NCBI GenBank assembly: GCA_041495845.1
Contig: JBGQDM010000024.1
Coordinates: 1-34,097, forward strand
DNA from: JBGQDM01 sp041495845
Lineage (GTDB): Bacteria > Acidobacteriota > Terriglobia > Terriglobales > Acidobacteriaceae
Length of the DNA: 34,097 bases
Direction: 5' to 3'
Part shown: one piece after another, positions 1 through 7,357 of the stretch
Position numbering within the stretch: the stretch's first letter is position 1
Layout of the letters: every line of letters starts with the position of its first letter
Program-made: the position numbers and the translations under genes
Notes under the pieces: model-generated
What the model saw: the letters and a program-made list of their open reading frames with translations, nothing else
Databases searched by the model: none
What the model was told of the DNA's origin: nothing

Positions 1-105
1 ACTCGACCGCCGCACCAGCAGGCGCAACTCCGCACCCTGCTCAGCCAGCACTCGCGCCACATGACTGCCCAGAAAACCCGTCGCCCCAGTAAGGAAAACT
101 TTCAT
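1..105 (-). CDS. hpnA: Hopanoid-associated sugar epimerase HpnA (partial, N-terminus only)
   Basis: Only the first 35 residues lie in the window; the gene runs off the left edge. The protein begins MKVFLTGATGFLGSHVARVL, a Rossmann nucleotide-binding start with the glycine-rich GATGFLG motif at residues 7-13. This is typical of extended short-chain NAD-dependent epimerases/dehydratases. It lies 40 nt downstream of shc on the same strand. Hopanoid clusters commonly carry hpnA, an NAD-dependent sugar epimerase-like protein, next to shc, so that assignment fits best. From this fragment alone it could be another SDR-family epimerase or a dihydroflavonol-reductase-like protein. No strong ribosome-binding site precedes the ATG. 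Confidence 0.7.
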   Translation of the reverse strand, partial: MKVFLTGATGFLGSHVARVLAEQGAELRLLVRRSS

Positions 106-145
106 CGTAGCGCCGCGAGCTCGCCCCTCAACGCAGCCGGGCGAC

Positions 146-2101
146 TTACTTCCCCGCCATCACCTTGGCGTACGTGGTCAACGCCAGCAGCGGGAAATAT
201 TGCCGATACATGTGGTACTTCAAATAGAACACGCGTGGGAATCCCGTACCGGTATATCCGGCCTCGTCCCACGAGCCGTCTTTGTTTTGCGTGCGCAGCA
301 GGAAGACGATGCCCCGGGCGACCGAATCGCTGCGCGTGTCGCTCGCCGCCAGTAATCCCAGCACCGCCCAGGCGGTCTGCGATGGCGTACTGGGCCCTAC
401 ACCCTTGGTATTCGCATCGTCATAGGAGCCACACGTCTCACCCCAGCCTCCGTCCGCGTTCTGCACCATGCGCAGCCACTCCGCCGCTTGCTGCACACAA
501 GGTTCGTGCAGGTCCACGCCCATGGCTTCCAGCCCGCGCAACACCAGCGCCGTGCCGTAGATGTAGTTGACGCCCCAACGCCCGAACCACGAACCGTCCG
601 GCTCCTGCTCGGCGCGCACGAAGCGCAGCGCCTTCTTTACTGCCGGATGACTCTGGTCAAACCCATACGCCGCCAGCATTTCCAGAATTCGTCCCGTGAT
701 GTCCACCGTCGGCGGGTCAAGCATGGCATTGTGGTCGGCAAAGGGCACATGCTGGAACACCATACGGTCGTTGTCCTTGTCGAACGACGCCCAACCGCCG
801 TTCTTACACTGCATGGAAAGAATCCAGTCAATCGCCCGCTGCACCGACTCGTACTGATAGCGCCCGTTCGGGTGCTCGGCGTGTTTCAGCGCCAGACACA
901 CCATGGCGCTGTCATCCACGTCCGGATAAAACTCGTTGTTAAATTCAAAGTACCAACCGCCCGGCTGTCCCTTTGGGTTCTTCACTTTCCAATCGCCGGC
1001 GGTGCGCACCTGCTTTTGCAAGATCCATTCCGCGCACTTCACCACCCGCTCGTCATTCGCCGGCACGCCACTCTCGCCCAGCGCAAACAGCGCGTACGCC
1101 GTGTCCCACACCGGCGACATGCAGGGCTGCATGCGGAAGGTGTCCCCTTCCTCGATCCCCAGCTTTTCGAACTCATCCAGCGCCCGGATGACCTGGGGAT
1201 CATCCAGCGAATACCCCAGGCAGCGCAGCGCGATGATGGCATTCATCATGGAGGGAAAGATGGCGCCCAGCCCGTCGCTCATCTCAAAGCGCTCCAGCAT
1301 CCACTTCTCCGCCTGCCGCAAGGCCACCGAACGCAGCGGCCGTACATGCACGCGCTCCAGCCAGTGCGTAAGGCGGTCGAATACCAGAAAGAAGTTCCGC
1401 CAAGAGAGCAACTGCTTGGACCAGTGCAAGTGCATCCGCGATTCGTCGCGTCCTCCGACGAATAATTCCTCCACGCCCATCTCATCGGGAATTTTCTTGA
1501 ATGGCTTCTTGGCGTAGCAGATGGAAAGCGGCACCAGTATGGCGCGCGACCACGAGGAAATTTCGTAGATGTTGAACCAGAACCAGTTGGGGAACAGCAC
1601 GATCTCCGGAGGAATTGCCGGCACCGCGTCGTAGTTGTACTGACCGAAGAAGCACAAATAGATCTTGGTGAAGGTGTTGACCTCGGTCACTCCACCCATT
1701 CCCAGGATTTTCTTCCGTGCCTTCGCCAGCGCCAGATGGTCGGCCTTATACCCCGCCAGCTTCAACCCGAAATACGACTTCACCGATGCGCTGATGTTCG
1801 ACGGCCCGCCCTGGTAGATGGGCCAGCCGCCGTCTTCATTCTGGTGTTGCAGAATCCAGCGCGCCGCCTTTTCGAAGCGCTCCTGATTGCCCGTACCCAG
1901 CAGCAAGTGCAGCAGGATGTAGTCCGCTTCCAGGGTGGTATCGGCTTCCAGTTCGCCGCACCAGTAGCCATCGGCGTGCTGACCGGCAAACAGCCACTTG
2001 CGTGCGGCATCCATCGCCGCCGCCACCCGGCTGCCGACATCATCAAGTTTTCCGAAACGAAGCTCGGGTGCGGCCTTCACCGCACTAGGGGAAGGATCCA
2101 T
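146..2101 (-). CDS. shc: Squalene-hopene cyclase
   Basis: This class II triterpene cyclase converts squalene to hopene/hopanol, the committed step of hopanoid synthesis, at the cytoplasmic membrane. The 651-residue length is normal for the family. The protonating DxDD motif is present as DVDD at residues 394-397. Several QW repeats that brace the alpha-barrel domains are visible, for example QNEDGGW (87-93) and, further on, QCKNGGW, QEPDGSW, QNADGGW and QNKDGSW. It starts with ATG three bases after the ispH stop, so the two are probably translationally coupled, and hpnA follows 40 nt downstream. ispH makes isoprenoid precursors and shc consumes the squalene built from them, so the operon has a clear metabolic logic. 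No missing catalytic residue was seen. Confidence 0.96.
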   Translation of the reverse strand: MDPSPSAVKAAPELRFGKLDDVGSRVAAAMDAARKWLFAGQHADGYWCGELEADTTLEADYILLHLLLGTGNQERFEKAARWILQHQNEDGGWPIYQGGPSNISASVKSYFGLKLAGYKADHLALAKARKKILGMGGVTEVNTFTKIYLCFFGQYNYDAVPAIPPEIVLFPNWFWFNIYEISSWSRAILVPLSICYAKKPFKKIPDEMGVEELFVGGRDESRMHLHWSKQLLSWRNFFLVFDRLTHWLERVHVRPLRSVALRQAEKWMLERFEMSDGLGAIFPSMMNAIIALRCLGYSLDDPQVIRALDEFEKLGIEEGDTFRMQPCMSPVWDTAYALFALGESGVPANDERVVKCAEWILQKQVRTAGDWKVKNPKGQPGGWYFEFNNEFYPDVDDSAMVCLALKHAEHPNGRYQYESVQRAIDWILSMQCKNGGWASFDKDNDRMVFQHVPFADHNAMLDPPTVDITGRILEMLAAYGFDQSHPAVKKALRFVRAEQEPDGSWFGRWGVNYIYGTALVLRGLEAMGVDLHEPCVQQAAEWLRMVQNADGGWGETCGSYDDANTKGVGPSTPSQTAWAVLGLLAASDTRSDSVARGIVFLLRTQNKDGSWDEAGYTGTGFPRVFYLKYHMYRQYFPLLALTTYAKVMAGK

Positions 2102-2104
2102 AGG

Positions 2105-3082
2105 TTACGACTCCACGGGCGCAGCCGCGGGTGCGCTGGCAATGGCTTCCACGATCTCCGGCGGCAGGCCAAACCGGACATGCTCCGGTATCACTTCCAA
2201 CTCGCGGACATTGTCAAAACCCTGGGCGGTCAGGTATTTCATCGTTTCTTCCACTAGACATTCCGGTGCGGAAGCTCCCGCCGTCAGCGCAATCGTCTTC
2301 ACGCCTTGCAGCCACTCCGGCTTGATGTCCTGATAACTGTCAATCAGATGCGACCCCGTACCCCAGTTGCGCGCCACTTCCACCAAACGGTTGGAATTGG
2401 AACTGTTGTCCGAACCCACCACCAGCACCAGGTCCGCCTCCGCGGCCACGTGCTTTACCGCCACCTGCCGGTTCTCCGTCGCATAGCAAATGTCCTGCGC
2501 CGCCGGTCCCTTGATGTTCGGGAACTTCTGCTGCAACGCCTCAATGATGTCCTTGGTCTCGTCCAGGCTGAGCGTGGTTTGCGTCAGGTAAGCCACCCGG
2601 TTGGGGTCCGGCACCGTCAGCGATGCTACCTCTTGCGGCGTGCCCACCACCTGCGTCACGGTAGGCGCTTCGCCCAGGGTGCCAATCACCTCGTCGTGGT
2701 CCCGGTGCCCGATCAGCACCAGCGAATAGCCCTCGCGGGCGAACTTCACCGCCTCCACGTGCACCTTGGTGACCAGCGGACAGGTGGCGTCAATCACCCG
2801 CAGGTTCCGCAGTTTGCTGTTCTCCCGCACTTCCGGCGAAACCCCGTGCGCGCTGTAGATCACGCGCTCCCCGGAGGGCACCTCTTCCACGCTGTCAACA
2901 AAGATCGCGCCCTTCTCCTGTAACTCCTCGACAACAAAGCGGTTATGCACGATCTCTTTGCGCACGTAGATGGGCGGTCCGAACGCCTCCAGGGCGATCC
3001 GCACGATATCAATGGCACGCACAACCCCGGCGCAGAACCCCCGAGGCTTCAGAAGAAGTAAAGTTTTCTGCTCAATCGACAC
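2105..3082 (-). CDS. ispH: 4-hydroxy-3-methylbut-2-enyl diphosphate reductase (IspH/LytB)
   Basis: This is the last enzyme of the MEP pathway: a [4Fe-4S] protein reducing HMBPP to IPP and DMAPP. The 325-residue protein has the three cluster cysteines in their usual contexts: C17 in RGFCAGVVRA, C101 in DATCPLVTKVH and C199 in DICYATENRQ. Other family marks are YSAHGVSP (76-83), the glutamate after HRDHD near residue 131, NSSNSNR, and TAGASAPE near the C-terminus. Translation starts at a GTG; no in-frame ATG is nearby and the Shine-Dalgarno is weak. It is the first gene of the ispH-shc-hpnA operon, with a good sigma70-like promoter about 50 nt upstream. Confidence 0.96.
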   Translation of the reverse strand: MSIEQKTLLLLKPRGFCAGVVRAIDIVRIALEAFGPPIYVRKEIVHNRFVVEELQEKGAIFVDSVEEVPSGERVIYSAHGVSPEVRENSKLRNLRVIDATCPLVTKVHVEAVKFAREGYSLVLIGHRDHDEVIGTLGEAPTVTQVVGTPQEVASLTVPDPNRVAYLTQTTLSLDETKDIIEALQQKFPNIKGPAAQDICYATENRQVAVKHVAAEADLVLVVGSDNSSNSNRLVEVARNWGTGSHLIDSYQDIKPEWLQGVKTIALTAGASAPECLVEETMKYLTAQGFDNVRELEVIPEHVRFGLPPEIVEAIASAPAAAPVES

Positions 3083-3132
3083 GGTCTCGCCCCACTCAAG
3101 AACGGTATTTTCCCAAGGAATCGGTAGTTACT

Positions 3133-3161
3133 AGGGTATCGAAATGTCGGCCCGAGGTCAA
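3133..3161 (-). promoter_or_regulatory. Predicted sigma70-type promoter of the ispH-shc-hpnA operon
   Basis: Read on the minus strand, TTGACC (3161-3156) is followed after exactly 17 bases by TACCCT (3138-3133). The -35 matches consensus at five of six positions and the -10 keeps the TA...T pattern. A start site near 3126 would leave a leader of about 44 nt before the ispH GTG. This is the best promoter-like match in the gap between recN and ispH. It is a sequence match only. Confidence 0.5.
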
Positions 3162-3230
3162 TGTAAGCTAAGGAAACATGGGGGGTTAGCATTGATCGGG
3201 AGGTTGCAGCCCACCCCCGAGTTTCTGCCC

Positions 3231-4922
3231 TCAGCCGTTGGTCTTAATCATCTGCTCGGCGTGCCGTATCGACGCTTCCGTCAACTTCGCTCCGCTTAGC
3301 ATCCGCGCCACCTCTTCGGTGCGCTCCACGCCCTCGACAGGTCGTACCGTCGTCTTCGACCGCCCCGCCGCCGCCCGCTTCTCGATCACCAAGTGCCGAT
3401 CGGCAAAGGTCGCGATCTGCGCGAGATGCGTCACACACAACACTTGCGTCGCCCGGGCCAGCCCTTTTAGTTTCCGGCCCACCGCTTCCGCCGCCCGCCC
3501 GCCAATCCCCGTATCAATTTCGTCGAACACCAGCGTCCTCTGGCCGCGCGTCGCCTTTTTCAATCCCGCACCCGCCTCCACACTGGCCTTCAACGCCAAC
3601 ATCACCCGCGACAATTCTCCGCCGGAAGCAATCTGCTCCAGCGGCCGCAGCGGTTCCCCCGGGTTGGTCGCGATCAAGTACTCCACTTCATCGAATCCTT
3701 CCGCCGTCCATGCCGCTTCGTCTTCCGAACTCTCCACCTCGACCCGGAATGTTGCCTTCATGGCCAGCTCATTGATTTCGGGCTCGACCAACTTCTCCAG
3801 CTTCCGCGCCGCGTCTTTCCTCTTCTTGGCCAGCGCCCGCGCCGCCAGCCGGTAGTCGTCCGCCGCGGCAGCCAGTTTCGCCCGCAGCTCGCGCAGCACT
3901 TCGTCTTTGTTTTCCATCTCGGAGAGCTTGCGCGCCACCTCAGCTCCGAAAGCCATGACTTCATCCACCGTCGCGCCGTACTTGCGCTTCAACCCTTCCA
4001 GCAGCGCCAGCCGATCCTCCACTTGCGCCAGCCGCTCCGGCGACGCGTGAATTCCTCCCGCATAGTCGCGCAGGGTTGCGCCTACGTCCTCAATGGCAAT
4101 CCGCGCTGACTCCAGTGAAGTCAGCGCCTCTCCGAACTTCGGTTCGTAGCGGGACAGTTCCTCGACCTGCTTCGCCGCCGCGCGGATTGACGATGCCGTC
4201 GAGCCATCGCCCTCATACAAAAGGTCGAACCCGTTCAGGGCGGCGGTGTAGATCTTTTCGGCGTTGGCGAGCACCCGCTTTTCCGTCTCCAAGCGTTCGT
4301 CCTCGCCTGCCGCCAGGTGCGCCGCTTCAATCTCGCGTTTCTGGAAACTCCAAACATCCAGCAGGCGCAACCGGTCCTGCTCGTCGCGCTCCAGTTCTTC
4401 GATGCGCGCACGAATCTCCTGCCAGTGAGCAAACGTCTCCCGCGTAGCCCCGGTATGACCGCCCGCAAACCCATCGAGCAACTTGCGCCGCGCCGCCGCA
4501 TCGAAACCCAGCAGCGTTTCATTCTGCGCATGGATGGTCGCCAGATGGGGCGCCAGCCGCTTCAGCACCGCCACCGTAGCTGGCTGATTGTTGAGAAATA
4601 CACGTCCCTTGCCTCCGGCCGCAATCTCCCGCCGCAGAATCAGCGACCCGCCTTCATCATCCAGGCCATTTTCCGAGAGCACCGCCGCCACGGCTTTCTC
4701 GGCTGCCGCGTCGAGCTCAAACACCGCCGCTACCACGGCTTTCTCCGCCCCAGTGCGGATCACCTCGGGCGAAGCTTTCTCGCCCAGCAACAGTGCCAGC
4801 GCATCAATCAGAATGGATTTCCCGGCGCCGGTTTCGCCGGTCAGAAGATTCAACCCCGGAGCAAACTCCACCACTACGTTATCAATGACGGCGTAGTTTT
4901 CGAGGCGCAGTTCCTGGAGCAC
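3231..4922 (-). CDS. recN: DNA repair protein RecN
   Basis: RecN is an SMC-like ATPase that acts in double-strand break repair. The 563-residue protein has Walker A GETGAGKS at 29-36, a long charged alpha-helical centre consistent with coiled coil, the ABC signature SGGELSR starting at 433, Walker B VFDEIDTGIGG around 465-475, and the switch histidine in CVTHLAQIATF. The N-terminal MLQELRLENYAVID is the usual RecN opening. Translation starts with GTG, preceded by AGGA seven nt upstream. It lies 86 nt downstream of the prolyl oligopeptidase gene on the same strand. No SOS box was recognised upstream. Confidence 0.95.
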   Translation of the reverse strand: MLQELRLENYAVIDNVVVEFAPGLNLLTGETGAGKSILIDALALLLGEKASPEVIRTGAEKAVVAAVFELDAAAEKAVAAVLSENGLDDEGGSLILRREIAAGGKGRVFLNNQPATVAVLKRLAPHLATIHAQNETLLGFDAAARRKLLDGFAGGHTGATRETFAHWQEIRARIEELERDEQDRLRLLDVWSFQKREIEAAHLAAGEDERLETEKRVLANAEKIYTAALNGFDLLYEGDGSTASSIRAAAKQVEELSRYEPKFGEALTSLESARIAIEDVGATLRDYAGGIHASPERLAQVEDRLALLEGLKRKYGATVDEVMAFGAEVARKLSEMENKDEVLRELRAKLAAAADDYRLAARALAKKRKDAARKLEKLVEPEINELAMKATFRVEVESSEDEAAWTAEGFDEVEYLIATNPGEPLRPLEQIASGGELSRVMLALKASVEAGAGLKKATRGQRTLVFDEIDTGIGGRAAEAVGRKLKGLARATQVLCVTHLAQIATFADRHLVIEKRAAAGRSKTTVRPVEGVERTEEVARMLSGAKLTEASIRHAEQMIKTNG

Positions 4923-5008
4923 GCAGCGTCCTGAGAATCAGGGATTGTGCGCAGCATACCACGCCAGTGTGGCGCGAGCCTCCACTGCCCGCATCACCCC
5001 AATTCCCT

Positions 5009-7108
5009 CTACTCCTCCATCCCCAACTGCCAGAACAAAAAGCTCAGCTGATCCACCGAGTCCGCAATTCCCTGGCTCACCGAGCGTCCGCCGGCGTGTC
5101 CTGCCGTCAGGTCATAGACCAACATCGCTGGCCGCTCGGGCGTTGCCACCTGTTGCATCAGCGCTGTCATCTTCCGCGCGTGCAGGGGCGCTACCCGCGT
5201 GTCTCCGTCTCCCGTCAGAAACAGCACTGACGGATACTTCAGTCCCGCCTTCACGTGATGATACGGCGAATACGCATAGAGCCAGCCAAACTGTTCCGCG
5301 TCTTTGGCCGCGCCGTATTCTGACACCCAGAACTGCCCGTCCATGAACTGGTCATAGCGCAGCATGTCGAGCAGCGGATGCCAGCACACGACCGCACGGT
5401 ACAACTCCGGCCGCTGCGTCAGCACTGCGCCCACCAGCAACCCGCCATTGCTGCCGCCGGTAATCGCCAGTTTTTCCGGCGTGGTGTATTTGTTGGCGAT
5501 CAGCCACTCCGCCGCCGCAATGAAATCGTCAAACACGTTCTGCTTCTTCGCCAGCATGCCCGCCTTGTGCCAGGCTTCGCCAAACTCCCCGCCGCCACGC
5601 AGATTTACGTCGGCATAAATGCCGCCATGCTCTACCCACGCCACCGTATCCGCCGAGAAAAACGGCGTTTGGCTCAGCGTAAATCCGCCGTATCCGTCCA
5701 GCAGCACCGGGTTCGATCCATCCAGCTTTACCTCCGGACGATGCACCAGGAACATCGGCACCCGCGTCCCATCCTTCGACTGGAACCACACTTGCTCCGC
5801 CTTGAATTGGGTGGTGTCCACCGGCACTTTGATCTGGTACCACTTCTCCTGCTTGCCCGCAGCTACGTCATAGCGATAAATGGTGAACGGAATGGTGAAA
5901 GACGTATACCCGGCATACACGGTGCGCTGGTCCCACTTCGATTGCACTCCGCCCACCGAACCCGGTGCGGGAAAGGTCAACTCGCCAGCCGGTTTGCCGT
6001 CTCCCTCGAACACCTTCACTTCGGAAGTGGCATTCCGCAGGTAGCCGACGAGCAGCTTGCCCCCAGCCAACGCCATGAATTCGATGGCCGAATCGCTCTC
6101 CGGCACCACTTCCCGCCAATGTTCCTGCTCGGGATGCGCGAAATCTACCGCCAGCACCCGTCCTTTGGGCGCTTTCCAGTTCGTCTGCATAAACAAACCG
6201 TCGCGCGCCACTGACGGCAAAAATTGCGCCTCGATTCCCTTCACCAACGGGCGCAGCGGGCCTTTCTTCTTCAGGTCCTGAATGTAAATCTCCGTGGTCG
6301 TCGCCGCAGATCCGCGATACAGCGTGATCACCAGGTAACGCCCATCGTCACTCACATCCGGCGACAGCCCGTTCTCTTTCGCGAGTCCCGCGCCATAGAT
6401 TTCCAGATCCTGGCTCGCCGCCGTTCCCATTTTGTGAAAGCGCACCCGCGGCCCGTCTTTGACCAGCACCCCGTAATAGAATCCGCTATTGTCCGGCAAC
6501 AGCGCCGCCCCCTGCATCACCTGCTCCGGCAGCAGGTCAGGCCGGTCGCGTCGCGCGTCCACGTCGAACACGTGAACTTCGGTTTCGTCCTTGCCTCCCA
6601 GGCGCACGCCGTAGACCACCAGCTTGCCGTCATTCGAGACGGTCATCAGGTCAAAGCTGGCAGTGTGATCGGCACGAATCTTCTCCGGGTCGAGCAGCAC
6701 TTCTTCTTTCCCGTTTTCCCCCTGCTTGAGATGGAAGACCGCCTGCTCCTGCTGGGGCAGCCGCTTGAAATAGAAGAAGCGGCCTCCGCGCTCGATGGGA
6801 GCTCCCACCACCTCCACCCGCCGGATCTCGGCGAGCCGCTTCTCCAGCCGCTCGCGTCCCGGCCGCGCGCCCAGCAACCCGCGCGAGTAGGTGTTCTGCT
6901 GCTCAATCCACGTCCGCGTCTCCGGACTCTCCTGGTTCTCCAACCAGCGATACGGGTCGGTCACGGTTACGCCGTACAACGTCTCCTGCACATTGTCGCG
7001 GCGCGTTGCCGGCATCGTCGTCTTCGCCGGCACTGCCGCTTCCTCCGCCACCGCCCACCCGCACAGCAACAGACCTGCCACCACCGTGAGTGCTGCAAAA
7101 CTCCGCAT
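5009..7108 (-). CDS. Exported prolyl oligopeptidase (S9 family serine peptidase)
   Basis: This 699-residue S9A peptidase cleaves short peptides after proline. I chose the ATG at 7108 because it follows a GGAG site eight nt upstream and opens a clean signal peptide: MRSF, then a hydrophobic stretch, with predicted cleavage after AVA near residue 21. The frame stays open upstream to 7204 but that adds only an unlikely leader. An N-terminal seven-bladed propeller region contains the family motif DPYRWLE. The C-terminal alpha/beta-hydrolase carries the triad: Ser553 in GGSNGG, Asp636 in GDGDTRV and His671 in AGHAGG. The signal peptide places it outside the cytoplasm, suggesting a role in scavenging peptides. 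The lone cysteine in the signal region does not make a good lipobox. Confidence 0.93.
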   Translation of the reverse strand: MRSFAALTVVAGLLLCGWAVAEEAAVPAKTTMPATRRDNVQETLYGVTVTDPYRWLENQESPETRTWIEQQNTYSRGLLGARPGRERLEKRLAEIRRVEVVGAPIERGGRFFYFKRLPQQEQAVFHLKQGENGKEEVLLDPEKIRADHTASFDLMTVSNDGKLVVYGVRLGGKDETEVHVFDVDARRDRPDLLPEQVMQGAALLPDNSGFYYGVLVKDGPRVRFHKMGTAASQDLEIYGAGLAKENGLSPDVSDDGRYLVITLYRGSAATTTEIYIQDLKKKGPLRPLVKGIEAQFLPSVARDGLFMQTNWKAPKGRVLAVDFAHPEQEHWREVVPESDSAIEFMALAGGKLLVGYLRNATSEVKVFEGDGKPAGELTFPAPGSVGGVQSKWDQRTVYAGYTSFTIPFTIYRYDVAAGKQEKWYQIKVPVDTTQFKAEQVWFQSKDGTRVPMFLVHRPEVKLDGSNPVLLDGYGGFTLSQTPFFSADTVAWVEHGGIYADVNLRGGGEFGEAWHKAGMLAKKQNVFDDFIAAAEWLIANKYTTPEKLAITGGSNGGLLVGAVLTQRPELYRAVVCWHPLLDMLRYDQFMDGQFWVSEYGAAKDAEQFGWLYAYSPYHHVKAGLKYPSVLFLTGDGDTRVAPLHARKMTALMQQVATPERPAMLVYDLTAGHAGGRSVSQGIADSVDQLSFLFWQLGMEE

Positions 7109-7290
7109 GTTGAAGTCTCCAGAGAGCAAATTTCCAAGCTGCCGATATTGACGTTGCAGCGCCGCACCTGTCAACACAACAGTGGCCAGAAGCGAAAATC
7201 CCATGTGAGGAGTTTTCCCGGCACGGGCGACAATGGTTGCTCCGGCTCGTCTGTTGAGTATCGCGGCCGGTCCGGGCGGTTCCTGCGCGC

Positions 7291-7320
7291 AAGAGAAAAA
7301 GGCCGCTCTCGCGAGCGGCC
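7291..7320 (-). terminator. Intrinsic terminator downstream of the radical-SAM gene
   Basis: A perfect 8-bp stem, GGCCGCTC pairing with GAGCGGCC, encloses a 4-nt loop (7301-7320). On the minus strand it is followed at once by TTTTTCTCTT (7300-7291). It sits 38 nt past the stop codon of the Tes-like gene. On the plus strand the hairpin has no U-tract, so it should act only in the minus direction. It separates the radical-SAM gene from the downstream peptidase gene. Confidence 0.85.
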
Positions 7321-7357
7321 TTAAGACTAAAAACTTGAAACGGTCGGTTGGAACGCC

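Noticed and set aside
488..1465. Long open frame on the plus strand antisense to shc
   Set aside because: It mirrors a clear squalene-hopene cyclase. The translation has no family character, and such antisense frames are common in high-GC DNA.
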